From Microbotryomycetes sp. JL201 (Eukaryota; Basidiomycota; Microbotryomycetes), in contig JAQYUZ010000002.1 of assembly GCA_033819885.1 (NCBI GenBank), forward strand, positions 1 through 64,000: 64,000 bases of DNA. The letters run 5' to 3'. The translations under genes and the position numbers were made by a program. The stretch's first letter is position 1; every line of letters begins with the position of its first letter. The notes beneath the pieces are model-generated. The model was not told the DNA's origin. It saw only the letters and a program-made list of their open reading frames with translations, and did not search any database. This document shows, piece by piece, positions 1-11,980 of this stretch.

Positions 1-842
1 ACTCGACCATCGCCCAAGCTGGACAACCACAAGCTCGGTCCTTTCAAGATCAAGCGCATCGTCAATCCCGTCGCCTTCGAGCTCGAGCTGCCCCCAAGCA
101 TGCGCATTCACCCGGTCTTTCACGCTTCGCTGCTCGAACCGTATCGGACGACTTCGCTCGGGTCTCGTCAACAAGTTTCGCCGCCGCCACCGGACATTCT
201 TCACGGCGAGGTTGCTTACGTCGTATCCCAGATATTGGACTCTCGCTGGCGCGGTCGCTCCTTGCAATACTTCGTCGACTGGGAGGGCTACGGACCAGAG
301 GAACGCTCGTGGACTCGCGCATCGGACTTCGACGACGACGACCGGCTTGTTCTCGAGTTTCACCAACGCCACCCGACCAAGCCCGGCTTCCAACGCATTG
401 CCGTTTCGCGGAGCTCAACGCTTAGCCCGGGGGAACTGTCATAAACGACCTTCGGCCCCACTTGCCGACTCAGCCTCTCCCCCACCTCGGCCTCAAGTGC
501 GTCTCCGGCTCTTGCTCACCTCAGCCTCCACTTCTCCGCACCTCCACCGCGTGACTCGGACTCGCAAATACAACACCATCGATCTCGGACTGCTTATGTA
601 CGCCTCCACTTCTCCGAACCGCTCAGTCAGCCTCGGTCTCAACGCGTTTGATCTAGTCTCGTCTTTGTGCTAGCTCTGTTAGTTTTCTGCAACTCGATTC
701 TCGTCTTCACCTCGTCTAAGACTTCGCTCGACCTCGCTTCGCACCTTTGAGGGACTCCCGTCTCGCAACTCGCCACTTGCAAAGGGACTTGCCACTGCGT
801 CTTGCTCGACAACTTGTTCGCGACGCCCGGCTGTCTCTGACA
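1..842 (+). mobile_element. 3' end of a Ty3/gypsy chromovirus with its 3' LTR
   Basis: The open frame to 444 reads as the C-terminal end of a gypsy integrase ([12 protein letters not shown] motif, about 100-150) followed by a chromodomain (about 205-370, with the aromatic-rich [15 protein letters not shown] core). The chromodomain marks it as a chromovirus; in this family that domain steers integration to particular chromatin. The stop codon overlaps the start of an LTR at 437-842, which begins TGTCA and ends TGACA. The element is cut by the window edge, so its 5' LTR, reverse transcriptase and target-site duplication cannot be seen. The visible part looks whole and is CpG-rich, suggesting a fairly recent insertion. 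Confidence 0.88.
437..842 (+). repeat. 3' LTR of the gypsy element
   Basis: About 406 bp bounded by short inverted termini TGTCA and TGACA, directly after the purine-rich stretch ending the coding region (GGGGGAA, 429-435). The boundaries follow from the terminal dinucleotides and position; the matching 5' LTR is outside the window. Confidence 0.7.
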
Positions 843-3217
843 CAAGGAGACAAGTGCAACAGGCATATGCCTATACACCTGGCAAAGTCCAAAAGGCGTA
901 TGCCTATACCCTGACTCTGCCTGACTGCCAATTTTGCCTCATGGGACCCTGCTCAGAGGCCCCCCAGACACCTGAACACATATGTAATACAAGCCCATTA
1001 CAAAGGTGGTGCAAACCTGCAACCAAGCTGCAACATCTCATCTGGTTCATCAGATACTTGTGACAGTTGTGCTGCTTGCAAAGCAACTTGAGGTTTATAT
1101 GAGCAGTACCCACACTTTCCTCACACTTGTAGACTGTTGACTTGTGCAAGCTTTGGATCTTCCCCATCACAACCAAAGCTGAGGTCCTACAACACTTTTG
1201 TCAGCGGCTTGTTATTGCAGGAAACCAGACAGCTTGCCAGCTCATGTAACAAACCTGGCTCCTGAGCTTAACCAAGTACACTAACTGGCCAAAAAGGCAC
1301 AAAATCCAAGCTGGAAGCTGGATTGCTCAGTACTATATAAGCCAAAGAGCTGGTCAACAAAGTAATCCTTAGATGTGTATTAGGTTGTCCAACAGCTCAA
1401 GTGCTTGGAGTCTGACAACGGCACTGAATTGTCCACAGCCAGATGCACGCACTCTTTGTAGAAGAGGGCATCAGACAAAAACTCATTGTCCCTTACATGC
1501 CAGAGATGAACAATCAAGCAGAATATGTCCATTGACACCTGATTGCAGGCACACACTGTTTCCTGACAGAAGCTGGTTCCAATCACAAGTACTGTGCAGA
1601 AGCTGTCAACCTGTGGATGTACCTGAAGAACCAAGTTCCACACAAGTTGATCAAAAATGGCATTCCTGGGTACCTCTACACCAAGGTCCTGCAACAAGAG
1701 ACCATCTCTGCATCTTCAGGTACACCACGTGGGTCCCCACGCCTTGCCACAAATGTCACAGCTGAACAACCTGGGCATCAAGCATATTAGTCTTGCTCAA
1801 AGAGGTGTCATAAAGGGCAAGTCTGGTTGTCCCACCAGTCCAGGTTGCCGTGTTATCTGCATTTCCATTGTCTTTGCTTGTGCAGAATGCTTGAAAGGTG
1901 GTAATTTGCATGTCATTTTTCAAGCTAGGCAGATGCAAGTTTGTGTGCATCATAGTGCACTCTAGTGTTTTGTGCAAGCACACTATCACAGAGCCTCAAA
2001 TTAAACAAAAAGAAGTGTTCCCTATAATCTGACCACATGGTAACTCTGAGCAGATGTCCCAGTCCCAGCAATGTTTTTGTCTTTGACATATTTCAGTCTG
2101 GAATCCATTGTTCCCCCTCAGGACTGGTGTAACGCCATGGTTCATCTTGCCCATTCTGGACGCTAGGTCTGACTCTCTGTGGGTGTGGGCACGTTGTCTT
2201 GCTCTCCCCTTGTCAAACTAATAACACATGTCTTGCAAGAAAATGAAAATTAAAATGTTCCTAAAAGACTGCAGGAATAAACCAAGCCAGGAGCAACCAC
2301 AAGCTCAAGCCTCAATAACAGGAAAGAAAAGAGGAACCGGCGGGGTTCAGGAGGCATACTTTTTTTGGGTAAGTTTTGTAGATTTTGTGTGGTATGTGGC
2401 TTGATGTGGTTAAGAAGAAGAAGAAAAAGAACTGTCACGCGCCCCAGCCCTTTTTATACCTGCATTTGCTTCATCATTTACCCAACTGCATGCTTGCCAA
2501 GCCAATGCTTCTGACTTGTCTATTGTTTGAGTTTGCCGCCATTGTCCTCGGACCAAGCAAAAGGCCAAATGTCTCATGCTTGGGCCCCTCAACAACAGCC
2601 TCACTGAGCTTTCTCCTGCCATGCACGACACTTTGTGACACCCAATCATGTTGTACTTGAGTTGCTATGCCGCCTAAGACAAGCTTGAGGGCAAGGGTTG
2701 TAAGTCACCACAACACCATTCATGCAACTCAGAGCTTGACATCTTGTTGTTGAACAATGTGAAAGACTCTGGTGTTGCACTTTGCCACTAGCACTTGCAA
2801 AACAGACAAAAACTTTGAGGCTCTGCTGGTCAGTTCAGTAGAACTTGAGCCAGATTGAGCAAGTACAAACAAGCAGTCACATACAGCACACAACTATGTC
2901 ATCCACCTGAGATGCTTGTTGCACTTTGTAGTCTTCTGAGCCAGACTGCAAGGCATGGGGGGAACAATGGACTTCACTTTGCTCACACTCAAGCGTGGCT
3001 GAAGACAAGATTCAAACGAGCAAACATCCACACCACGGGCCCAAAGGACACTCATTAGTGTCTGATGTGGGGGCTTGCGCAGCACCCACAATCTTGCATA
3101 TTTGTTGCAAAGCAATCACATGACAAATTAGCTTGAGGCAGGTGCGTCCACTGTTCAAGCGAGCATCTGACGGCTATTACGGCCCTGGCCTGGCATTGTT
3201 CCATCCGGCCACATCCC
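843..3217. other. Gene-free, CpG-poor repeat debris
   Basis: No host gene is supported here. The stretch differs sharply from its flanks: it is poorer in CpG and rich in TG/CA dinucleotides, as expected of old methylated repeats, whereas the gypsy element and host genes are CpG-rich. A 15-bp motif (GGCATATGCCTATAC, 862-876) recurs with one change at 895-909. A Ty1/copia integrase remnant lies within (separate entry). The last 150 bp or so are CpG-rich again and probably hold the GRP94 promoter. Confidence 0.6.
1385..1730 (+). mobile_element. Decayed Ty1/copia integrase fragment
   Basis: Short conceptual segments match the copia integrase core: an SDNGTE-like motif, a PY-P---N--AE-like segment, then a CAEAVNLWMYLKNQVPHK-like segment as found before the GKTP region of copia polyproteins. 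The copy is broken, with several interruptions, and lies in the CpG-poor block, so it is probably old. No LTRs could be paired with it. Confidence 0.55.
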
Positions 3218-6104
3218 ATGCGTTGGTCGCATCTGCTTCTGGCGCTCTCGGCGCCGCTCGTGCTCTTTTGTCGGGCCGAGAATGATGGTGCAGCAAACAG
3301 CGCGATCCATGCGGAGCAGCACACATTCGAGGTGAGCACATCGCAGTCGTTGCGAGCGCTCGCGTTGCTCATTGCTGGACGTCTGAACCGTGCGACCGGG
3401 CTAGAGCGACATCAGTCGACTGTTACATGTTGTCGTCAATTCACTCTACTCCGATAAAGATGTGTGGGTTCGCGAGCTTGGTGAGTCCGGCGCTGGCCTC
3501 TGTGCATCTTGTCCCAGCTCATTCGCGCTGTCGCAACCCCACGACAGTGTCAAATGCCAACGACGCCATCGAGAAACTGCGTCTGTTGTCTTTGACGGAT
3601 CCATCACTTCTCAACTCGGGGCAGTCGCTCAACATCAGCATCACGCAAGACCGTAAGAATAATTGCATAATCATTCGAGGCAAGTGACTTCCGGCGTATG
3701 TTGCGAAGGTCATCAGCTAGGCTGAGCAGTTCACCTGCAGATACGGGCATCGGCATGGACAAGACATCACTGCGATCGAACCTGGGCACCATCGCTCGTT
3801 CCGGCACGACGGAATTTCTGGAGAAGCTCGATAAAGGCGAAGGTGCAAACCTGATTGGCCAAGTCAGTGCATTTAGTGACTGGTTTGATTTGAGCTTGAC
3901 TTATTCCGCGTTTTCGGATCGCAGTTCGGCCTAGGCTTTTACTCGTCGTACCTTGTCGCAGACCGAGTGACTGTTGCTTCGAAAAGCAACGACTCGCCTG
4001 CTCAATATATCTTTGAGAGCAGAGCAGACGCCAAGACATTTGACATCTACGAGGACCCTCGCGGCAACACTCTCGGTAGAGGTACGGAGATCACGCTGTG
4101 GTTGCGCGACGACGCAAAGGAGTACTTAGAAGAGCAGAAAATACGTTCTTTGGTCGAACGAGACGCTGAGTACGGCGCCTCACCAATCTACTTATGGACG
4201 AAGCAGTCGGACGCTTCGACTTCCGACATTGACGGCGAGGTCGACTCAGCCAGCGCGCTCGATGGCTTGTTCGGGTGGACATTATTGAACGATCGAGCTC
4301 CGCTATGGATGCGTGATCCCAAAGACATTACCGATCACGAATATGAGGTGCGAGTGTCATGTCGCGAATAATATTTTGGTGTCGGCGCACACTGACTCGT
4401 AATGAGCAGGAATTTTACAAGGCGACATTCAGAGACAAAGAATCGCCGTTAGGCTGGACCCACTTCAAGGGCGACGCCGGATCCACTTCGTTCCGAGCCC
4501 TCGTCTATGTTCCGTCCAGCCTACCTCACGACTTTTATTCGAAAGACTACGTCGCTCTACAATCTCTCAAATTGTTTGTTCGACGCGTATTCATTACGTC
4601 AGATTTGGGCAAAGACTATCTACCTCGGCATCTCAACTGGGTCAAAGTCAGGTGCAGATAAGCCCTAGATGTGACCGGAAGACTGACGCGTGTGACACTG
4701 ACAGGTATTCATCGACGTCGATGACTTACCATTAAATGTCGGACGAGATCGTCTACAGAAGACAAAAACTTTGCACCAAATCAAGAGCAACATTGTGAAG
4801 CGGGTGAGTGGCGAGCCGAATTGAACCTCTGCTTGCCCGAGCTAATTGATTTCTTGCGTACATGAGATCGTCGATACTTTCGCCGTCATGGCAGAAAAAA
4901 AGCCGGACAAGTACTCGGCGCTATATGAGAAGGCGGGTACTCCTCTCAAGATTGGCGCCATCGAGGACACGAAGAATCGCGATCGGATTCTGAAACTTCT
5001 CAGGTTCGAGACAACGGCATCCACCGCTCTTTCGTCACTAGAAGACATGGTAGCCCGCCGCAAACAGGGGCAGTCGCAACTCTTCTTTCTGGGCGGCGCT
5101 GGACAACGAAGGGCAGATCTTGAGAGGTCACCTTTCATTGAGCAAATCGTTGCCCGCGGTTACGAAGCAATTTTCTTCACCGACCCGATTGATGAAATGC
5201 TTGTGTCGGCCGTGCCATCATTTGAAGGGTTGAAATTTCAGGATGTGGCCAAAGAAGGACTACACTTTGGTGACGAGGAGAGTCGTCGGCAAGACGAGGA
5301 AGATTTGAAAAAGTCATTCGAGCCTTTGGTTACGTATTTGCAGTCTCAACTTGGGGAGTACGTTGACAAGGTCGTCGTTTCGGATCGCCTCGTCGAATCC
5401 CCGTGCCTCGTCACGGTTGGGAAAATGGGCTACAGCGGCAACTTGGAGCGTCTGGTGAGTCAGCAGAGAAAGGAGCACTGATGACTCCAATACTGACTTA
5501 GCCACACGCAGATCGCTTCGCAAAATCAAGGCAGCGGCGAGAATTTCATGACAACTTTTGCCAAGACACAGAAGAAGACTTTTGAGATCAACGCACGGCA
5601 TCCTCTCGTTGAAGCGCTTCTGGAGAAGGTTGAAGATGCAGCAGATGGAGATGACGGCGACCGTCATTCACTCCAGGAGGCGGCTCAAGTGCTCTGGTCT
5701 GTTGTGCACGCGGTTGGCCTCATTTGGCATGTATGACTCACGCGTTCTGCTGCTGGGCAGGAACACGGCGCTCATCAAGTCCGGGTTCATGATACCTGAT
5801 CCGAATGCGTCAGTCGAAGGTCTTTGACCAAATGGAGCAAAGCTAACGCGAATGTGGTAACAGCTACTTTGCTCAGATTGAGACTATCTTGCGCCGCTCT
5901 CTCGGGGTGCCTGAGTCAGCAAAGGCCCACGTCGAGGTGACCCCAGCGCCACCCGTTGAAGAAGGGCCAGCGCGGCCGCCTGCAGCATCATCAGATGAGC
6001 CACCGATCGCACCGGAATTCCAGGACTGGGCTGAATTAAAGCAGAAATTCGACGCGGAGAATCAAGTCAAGACAGAGAAGAGCAGCGTACACGATGAGTT
6101 GTAG
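3218..6104 (+). CDS. ER-resident HSP90 chaperone (GRP94/endoplasmin)
   Basis: ATP-dependent HSP90 chaperone of the ER lumen. Eleven exons (3218-3331, 3405-3480, 3548-3679, 3741-3862, 3925-4347, 4410-4646, 4705-4803, 4867-5454, 5512-5696, 5761-5808, 5864-6104) give 754 aa, the usual GRP94 size. It starts with a signal peptide ([17 protein letters not shown]) and ends in HDEL, the ER-retrieval signal. HSP90 landmarks in order: [24 protein letters not shown], the DTGIGM ATP-lid motif, [62 protein letters not shown] and KKTFEIN. The acidic linker is short. Intron 3 (3680-3740) is GC-AG (AG|GCAAGT). The family is generally described as missing from yeasts and most higher fungi, so presence here is notable. 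Its stop lies 38 bp from that of convergent PAT1. Confidence 0.95.
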
Positions 6105-6142
6105 ATTGCTGTCTCGCGTGCAAAAAGATTACGAGAAAATTT

Positions 6143-9100
6143 CTAAGAATCGACTGTCAATTGGCTGGCGTCAAGACCCAAAGAGTGAAGCAGAAGATTG
6201 ACATTGCGCTTGAGTTTGAAAGCCAAAATTAGCATCCAAGGTAGAATGAATGTTCGAGGAAACTTACGATCTTGAGTGCTGCCGTTTCCGGGCTAATACG
6301 ACCGCGTTTGGCACTCGCAACGTTTTCAAGCACTTTTTCACGCAAATTTGTCACAAGGGCTTGTTGCTGACCGGCATTTGCGCACACAGCGACTGCGGCA
6401 AGGAACTGCCAGACGGGCTCGTCATCGAGATCTATCTCCGGTCTGATCGCATCGACAGTCTGCGCGTTGAAGTATGGCGTGGAACCGAAGGGCAGTTGCG
6501 CAAGAAGCCTGTTTGAGGGAAAGATGGCTTGCAGCATCGAGGACAGCGTATTGAACAGCCCGTCGAACGTCTGCTCCCATTGCGAGACATCTTGCTCGTC
6601 TGGCCCGGGACTTGCTTGCTTCAGTGACTCGGCACGGCTGAGAATGATGGTCAGGAACGCGAGGCCGGGCTGAAACGTATTAGATCAGTCTATGCCACGA
6701 TGAGCGACGAGATGCTATCGCACCTTGGACTGGAGCACTTTCGCCAAATCATTACGCTCCATTAGCAATCCGAGCATGCCTGTGACCATTCTCAGAGGAG
6801 CTTGCCCAATCACACTCATGAGTGGCGCAAGTATGGCAGATAAGAACGCGTCCGTTTTTTGCGCGACCACGCCGCGTCGCTGCCGAGCATCGAGTGCAGC
6901 AGACGACGTTGCGTCGTGAACATAGTCGAGGACGGCCGCGTCTTGGACAGTGTCGAGAGTGTCGAACGTTGCAACGATCAGGGTGACGATCGTCAAGTTC
7001 TGCTCGGCAGAGAAGTGCCTCATCGCACGGGCGATGATCCGCTTTCCCTTCAGCACGCTCAAGAGCGAGATGAATGGGTGTGGTCTACAGATATCGAGCG
7101 GATCCATGATGCGCAATCCCAACCACAATTGCTGCACGCCGCGCTCGTACTCGGCGGTCCTGTGCAGAGGGGCGCCAAGCTGAGCACGTCACAAACCACA
7201 TGTTCAAATCCGGTGCTCACCATGCTTCCACAGCGCGGTTTGCATTGTCGAGCGATTGGTGAACCGGACTCTGAGGGTCTTGCACTGCAGCCTGATCGGC
7301 GAGACTTGCCTGCGACGCCAACAATTGTGGCTGCAAACGACGGAGTTGCTCAAGTTCGAGAACGATATCGTACAGCTTTTCGAGGATCGCGCAAGCTGCT
7401 CTATGCGTCAGAGGCAAAGCTTCCTGGCGGCTGTTCGCATCCTGAGCCTCGGTGCTTTGCGCAACAAGCCCAGCGAGCAATGCGGTGCCAACCGAACTCG
7501 TCTGTGGGACCGAAGCGCCTGGTTTGACTTGGAGCAATTGGCGAGGAGTACTGCGCGTTCTGGAAGCAATTTTTCCGAGGGCACCTTCAACGTTTGCTGA
7601 GGATACACGGCGTCAGCGCGGACGCGATGAGCTATGATCTACGCTCTGCCGTCTGCTCACAGTGGGAATCTTTGTTGCGTTGTTTAGCTAAGTCCACCAG
7701 GCGCTGGACATTCTGCGCCATTCTGCTCATGGCATTGTCGCGACGCGTAGAACGCCTGGCCTGTGCTTGCGGCGCGTGACGATCCTGTACATTTGGACCG
7801 AGGGATCCCTGGTGACCAGACGGACCAGCAGTAGCTTGCTGACGCGACATCTTGATTGCTGCCATGATGTGAAAGTAAAAGTCGTCTGCGTAAGGGTCCT
7901 CAGTCACAAGCTGGGATACTTGGATGCGCGTAATGAAGTCTTTGTCCGAGTTTGACATGACATTGTTGAATTTGGCCTGAGAAGCAACGAGTGAAATGTC
8001 AATGCTGGAACGACCTGACCAGGCGCTCATCTGCGCACCATGGAAGCTATTTTAGCGGCCTTGCGCTTGCGTCGCATTTCCATAACCTCGTGTTCACGAA
8101 TGCGCTGCTCTACGGCGAGCACAAGCTGCTCACGAGCTTCGCGAGTGTCGGTGTCGTGACCCGGAGCGCTGCCGTCAACTTGACCGTCGCGTGCAGCCTG
8201 TGACTGTGCTTGGCGCAAGAGAGCTTGCAACTGCGCGTTTGTCAGGGACGGATGCTGGGCGTGCTGGTTCATCGTTAGATACTGGAGCTGTTGCTGCAGA
8301 GTGGCGACGCTGGCCTGAGAGGGCAATGGCGGGAATAAAGTCGCTGTGTCGGAGCGTTGGGCTTCTTGCTTTGAAAGCTCGTCGATTTGGGCAGAGGTGG
8401 GACGTTGCTGGACCGTCATGTTAGGAGTGGGCTCCGACGCCTGTGGAATGGCTTGACGACGGTCTCCTGATGATGCAGGGGTTTGAACTAGGTTTACCTG
8501 TTGTGAGCGACGTTGCAGCATCTCGGCCTCAATTTCGGCCAGAGTCACAGGGCGCGCATGCTGCTGTTGCTGTCTCTGCCCATCAAGAGATCGAGACTGT
8601 AGCTGGAGATGAGGCTGCGACTGTTGCGCAGGCGCGTAACGTTGCTGTGCGTTGCGCAGTAAATCGGCTTCGATCTCGTCGAGTGTCTTGATCTGACTCG
8701 GACGCGAACCATGTGATCCAGAAGCTGCGCCAGGATCTTGCGAGGGCATGCCGCGGGTAGCATATGTCCTTTCCAGCAGCGGATCTGAGTTGAGTAGTGT
8801 CCACGGTGATGGCACCTGCGTCGGTTGCTTCGCGGATGCCGGCGCCGGCGCGGGCGACGACAGCCAAGCTGAGCTGGCAGGCTCTAAGTTCTTGCCCAGA
8901 GCCCTGGCCGTGTTGCCAGCAAAGTCAAAGTCCTTGCCTGCCGAGGGAGCCGCACAGCATCGTCAGCGGTCGTTGGCACGCAGCGTGGCGCGAGGCGCGG
9001 CCGGGCGTTGTGATAGCTACCCTGCCAGCGCCACTGACCTATGTGCGCTGAACCGCCGAATGTGTCGTCTTCATGTGCGCCGTCGTTGCCGCCGCTGCCG

Positions 9101-9222
9101 AATGTCTCGTCATTGAGCGCGTCGAGGCGCTCGTCGAGCATGCCCGCCAGATCGTCATCTTGCAAGGTATCGAACGAGTACACCGCGACATCCTCGTCGA
9201 ATCCGTAGGCGGCTGTCGCCAT
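6143..9222 (-). CDS. PAT1: PAT1-like mRNA decapping activator
   Basis: Cytoplasmic P-body factor that links deadenylated mRNA, the Lsm1-7 ring and Dcp2. Seven exons (9222-9039, 8937-8039, 7976-7661, 7596-7221, 7159-6724, 6669-6268, 6208-6143) give 892 aa. The short acidic N-terminus (FDTLQDDDL, LNDETFG) followed by GKDFDFAGNTA is the conserved Pat1 N motif. The middle is low-complexity and Gln/Pro-rich with repeated TLDEIEADLL / TLAEIEAEML elements. Next come MSNSDKDFITRIQVSQLVT and DPYADDFYFH, the conserved start of the C-terminal half, and VEGALGKIASRT. The alpha-helical C-terminal Pat fold follows, closing with NVNLLLHSLGLDASQL. Start ATG at 9222 is the first in frame and sits in a 217-bp region shared with the divergent GH76 gene. 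Confidence 0.9.
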
Positions 9223-9439
9223 GGCCCTGTCGCGTGATGTGTCGTGGGCCTCGTGTCAGCGCGAGCGAGCGACGGTGTAGACCTGGATCGACTCGAGGCG
9301 GAGGAGGCCACGTATCTTGCTACACCTCGACTAGACGACCGCGCGGGACGCCGGGTCCGGATGTGTCTCGGCAGAGGAGAAAACCGAGGCGAGAGTTTGA
9401 CGGTCCGATTGGCGTTTCGTGCTCTTGACGTTTCGCGGA
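9223..9439. promoter_or_regulatory. Divergent promoter region PAT1 / GH76 gene
   Basis: 217 bp separate the two start codons, so both promoters and 5' UTRs must lie here or overlap. No TATA box or factor site is assigned. Confidence 0.45.
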
Positions 9440-11738
9440 ATGCGACACTCTGCTCGGCTCCGCGGCTTCCGCGCGAGGCTGCTGCTGCTGCTGCTGCTGC
9501 CACTGGTGGCCGGCTCTGTCGCCGCGCTGTCGTCGTCGCCGTACGAGGCCGAGCCGTACCTCGCCTGGCCGCCAAGGGCGCGCAGCAATGGCGCGTTCCT
9601 GCTCGACAAGCACGTTGATGCGCCGCTCCAGTTCGACACGACACCTCCAATTGCGCCGGTCAACCCTGTGCCGGCGTACGATCGCCATCCACTTGCGCTG
9701 CCGCCGATGCAGCAGCAGCGCGTCGGACGCCGTTCCAAGCGCGACGTGATCGCAGAATCGGACGCGCCATTCCCGCCTTCGAGGTGTACGTTGTCCCGAA
9801 TCGGGCTCAGCCATGTCAAGCAACCGAGCACCACCGCCAAGATGCCCTTTGCTCGGCGCGGTGTCGCGTCGTATCCGCAACTGACGACTCGCTTCCGGGA
9901 TTTTGCGTGCAGACATGAATATCAACAACCTGACCTCAATCGCACTAGTAGCTCAAGCAGCAGTCGCTCGCATGCAGACGTGGTACGAGGACGCCGTGTA
10001 CGAGTGAGTCGCCGAGAACACACAAACCTTGGCGCCGCGCCTGGCGACAACCAACGTTGTGACCGGGTATGCCGTCCCGCTCACGGAATCGACAAGGCTC
10101 ACCTTGATTTCCTGACCTGCTACGCAGATGGTCTGGTTGGTGGCAGGTCCCCGTCGTCGGCATGGCGTACACAGCGCTCGACTTTGCTCTAGGCAACAAC
10201 GGTCAGTGTACACCCTTTGTCGCCTCGCGACGCAGAGATGCGCGATAGAACCCTTCAAAGCTGGCAATTGACCGTCATTCTGCTCTACAGTAAATGAGTT
10301 GTTGATCAAGGATCTCTTGATCTCGAACGACGACCTCGGCTGGATGATCGACAAGTACATTGATGATCAAAGTCAGTATATCCGATATCAAAGCACCTCT
10401 TGTTGCGAAGCTCAATCGGCCCGGCAATCGCAGGTTGGTGGGCTATGTTCGCGCTGCGAGCACATCAACTCTACACAAACCAAACCTGGTTTGATCTCGT
10501 CATGGCCATCGAATACAATAACACACTATACTGGGACGACACCTGTGGGGGTGGGGTGCTGTGGCTCACCTATAGACCGATGATCAAAAACACGATCACG
10601 AATGGGTGCGTAGAGTTGCTCGCTTGCCTTTGCTCAAAGCTGATGTCGCCTTGACATGTGCCGCATCAAGTTTGCACTTCAGCATATTGACTCGGCTGTA
10701 TCGGTACACGGGCGACGGAAACTACTACCAGAAAGCCATGCAAACGCTCAACTGGTGGCTCGGTTGGGCTTTCGATCCAACAAACGGCCGCGTTTTCGAC
10801 ACCATTACGGGGCCAGATTGCGAAAAGTCAGGCGAAGGATGGTGGACGTACAACTCAGGTGCCTTCTTGTTCGGTTTGGCAGACTTATGGTACACGACCG
10901 GAGACGAGAAGATTCTCGACCTCGGCCGGACGATCGCGTATGCAGCTATGCGGGATTTCTCCGATCCGGCTACGGGAGTGTTGGTCGAAAGCTGCGAGGA
11001 CGATCCGCCGCCAGCTCCCGATAAGCCTCCGGCTTGCCAACAGGATGAGACTTTGGTAAGCGCCTGCGCTGTCCGCGCAGATCCCCCGCTGATATCCGGC
11101 TCGCTTCGCTGTTCGTCCTCTTACTGGCTTTCCGCGTCTCTTTGCATCGCGCTCGCCACATGCACCACAGTTCAAGGGCATTTTTATGTTAGCGCTGTCG
11201 GAACTCTATTTGGCCAGACCAGACGAACACATCTACAATTTCATCAACACCCAAATGCTCTCAAACGTGTGGAACAACGTGGATGATTCTTGGCTTTTTG
11301 GCCTGTGGTGGCGTGGACCTGTAAGCACCATTGATGCAGTTTGGTCAAGCGGGTAGCTCAGACGCGTGCTTGCTATTGTTGCAGTGGAACGAGACAACAG
11401 CTGGTCAGTCTTCCCAGTCTTCTTCATCGCAAGCAACTCGCTGACCCTTGGTCTGACCAGGTCCGAAAACGCAAATGAACGCGCTGTGCGCGATCGCCGC
11501 AGCCGCCGTCGTTAATTCCGACTTGCTCACCCGAGCCGGACGCAACACAACTGTGCCGCCCATGTTGCAGGTCGGTGTACCGGTCAACTCCACGGCTACT
11601 GGCGACGCTGGAACCATCGCTCGAAGCACCAGTCACGGTATCGATCCAAACGCCGCCAGCGCATCACAGCCTCGCTTCTTGCTCGTGGCAACCGCCATCA
11701 TGGTGATAGCGACGACGGCGATGCTTTCCCTAATATAG
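9440..11738 (+). CDS. GPI-anchored GH76 protein (Dfg5/Dcw1-like)
   Basis: Family GH76 wall protein; fungal Dfg5/Dcw1 members are thought to attach GPI proteins to wall glucan through the mannan core of the anchor. Nine exons (9440-9785, 9913-10003, 10128-10201, 10291-10371, 10434-10605, 10671-11055, 11171-11320, 11385-11403, 11461-11738) give 531 aa. A leucine-rich signal peptide is encoded partly by a CTG repeat. The GH76 domain begins at NNLTSIALVAQ (about residue 118) and carries the catalytic Asp pair in YWDDTCGGG plus WWTYNSG, NNVDDSWLFGLWW and GPKTQMNALCAI. The C-terminus is Ser/Thr-rich and ends in a hydrophobic tail (VATAIMVIATTAMLSLI) typical of GPI attachment. Exon 8 has only 19 nt. 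About 90 aa separate signal peptide and catalytic domain and include a dibasic RRSKR site. Confidence 0.9.
9478..9501 (+). repeat. CTG trinucleotide run in signal-peptide codons
   Basis: About eight consecutive GCT/CTG units encode the leucine core of the GH76 signal peptide. Length variation here would change only the hydrophobic stretch. Confidence 0.7.
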
Positions 11739-11980
11739 ACACTGCTCTCTCTTCTTGTATCTTGTGCCAATGCCTGCCTTTATTTCATCTTCGTTGTACT
11801 TCTATCTCATTTTACTCCATTCAAGGGCCTGGTGATGCATTCTCGCAGCGGCGCTCGACATCGGTCCAGTTGTTCATTGTGCATTCCAGCAAAGCACGCT
11901 CTTGCGCCAAAGCTGTCATACTCAGACGTACCGCCTCGACAGGCTCGGTCTGCCAGACACGGCAAGCAACTCATCAGCAA

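Noticed and set aside
862-909. Possible CRISPR-like or satellite array
   Set aside because: Only two copies of a 15-bp motif; no array.
1373-3457. Several open frames of 60-130 codons in the repeat block
   Set aside because: They lack conserved motifs apart from the copia remnant and lie in CpG-poor debris; no intact gene is supported.
9039-9840. Long minus-strand Arg/Ser-rich open frames across the PAT1 and GH76 5' ends
   Set aside because: Composition reflects GC-rich antisense of real exons; PAT1 starts at 9222 in another frame and GH76 is well supported on the plus strand.
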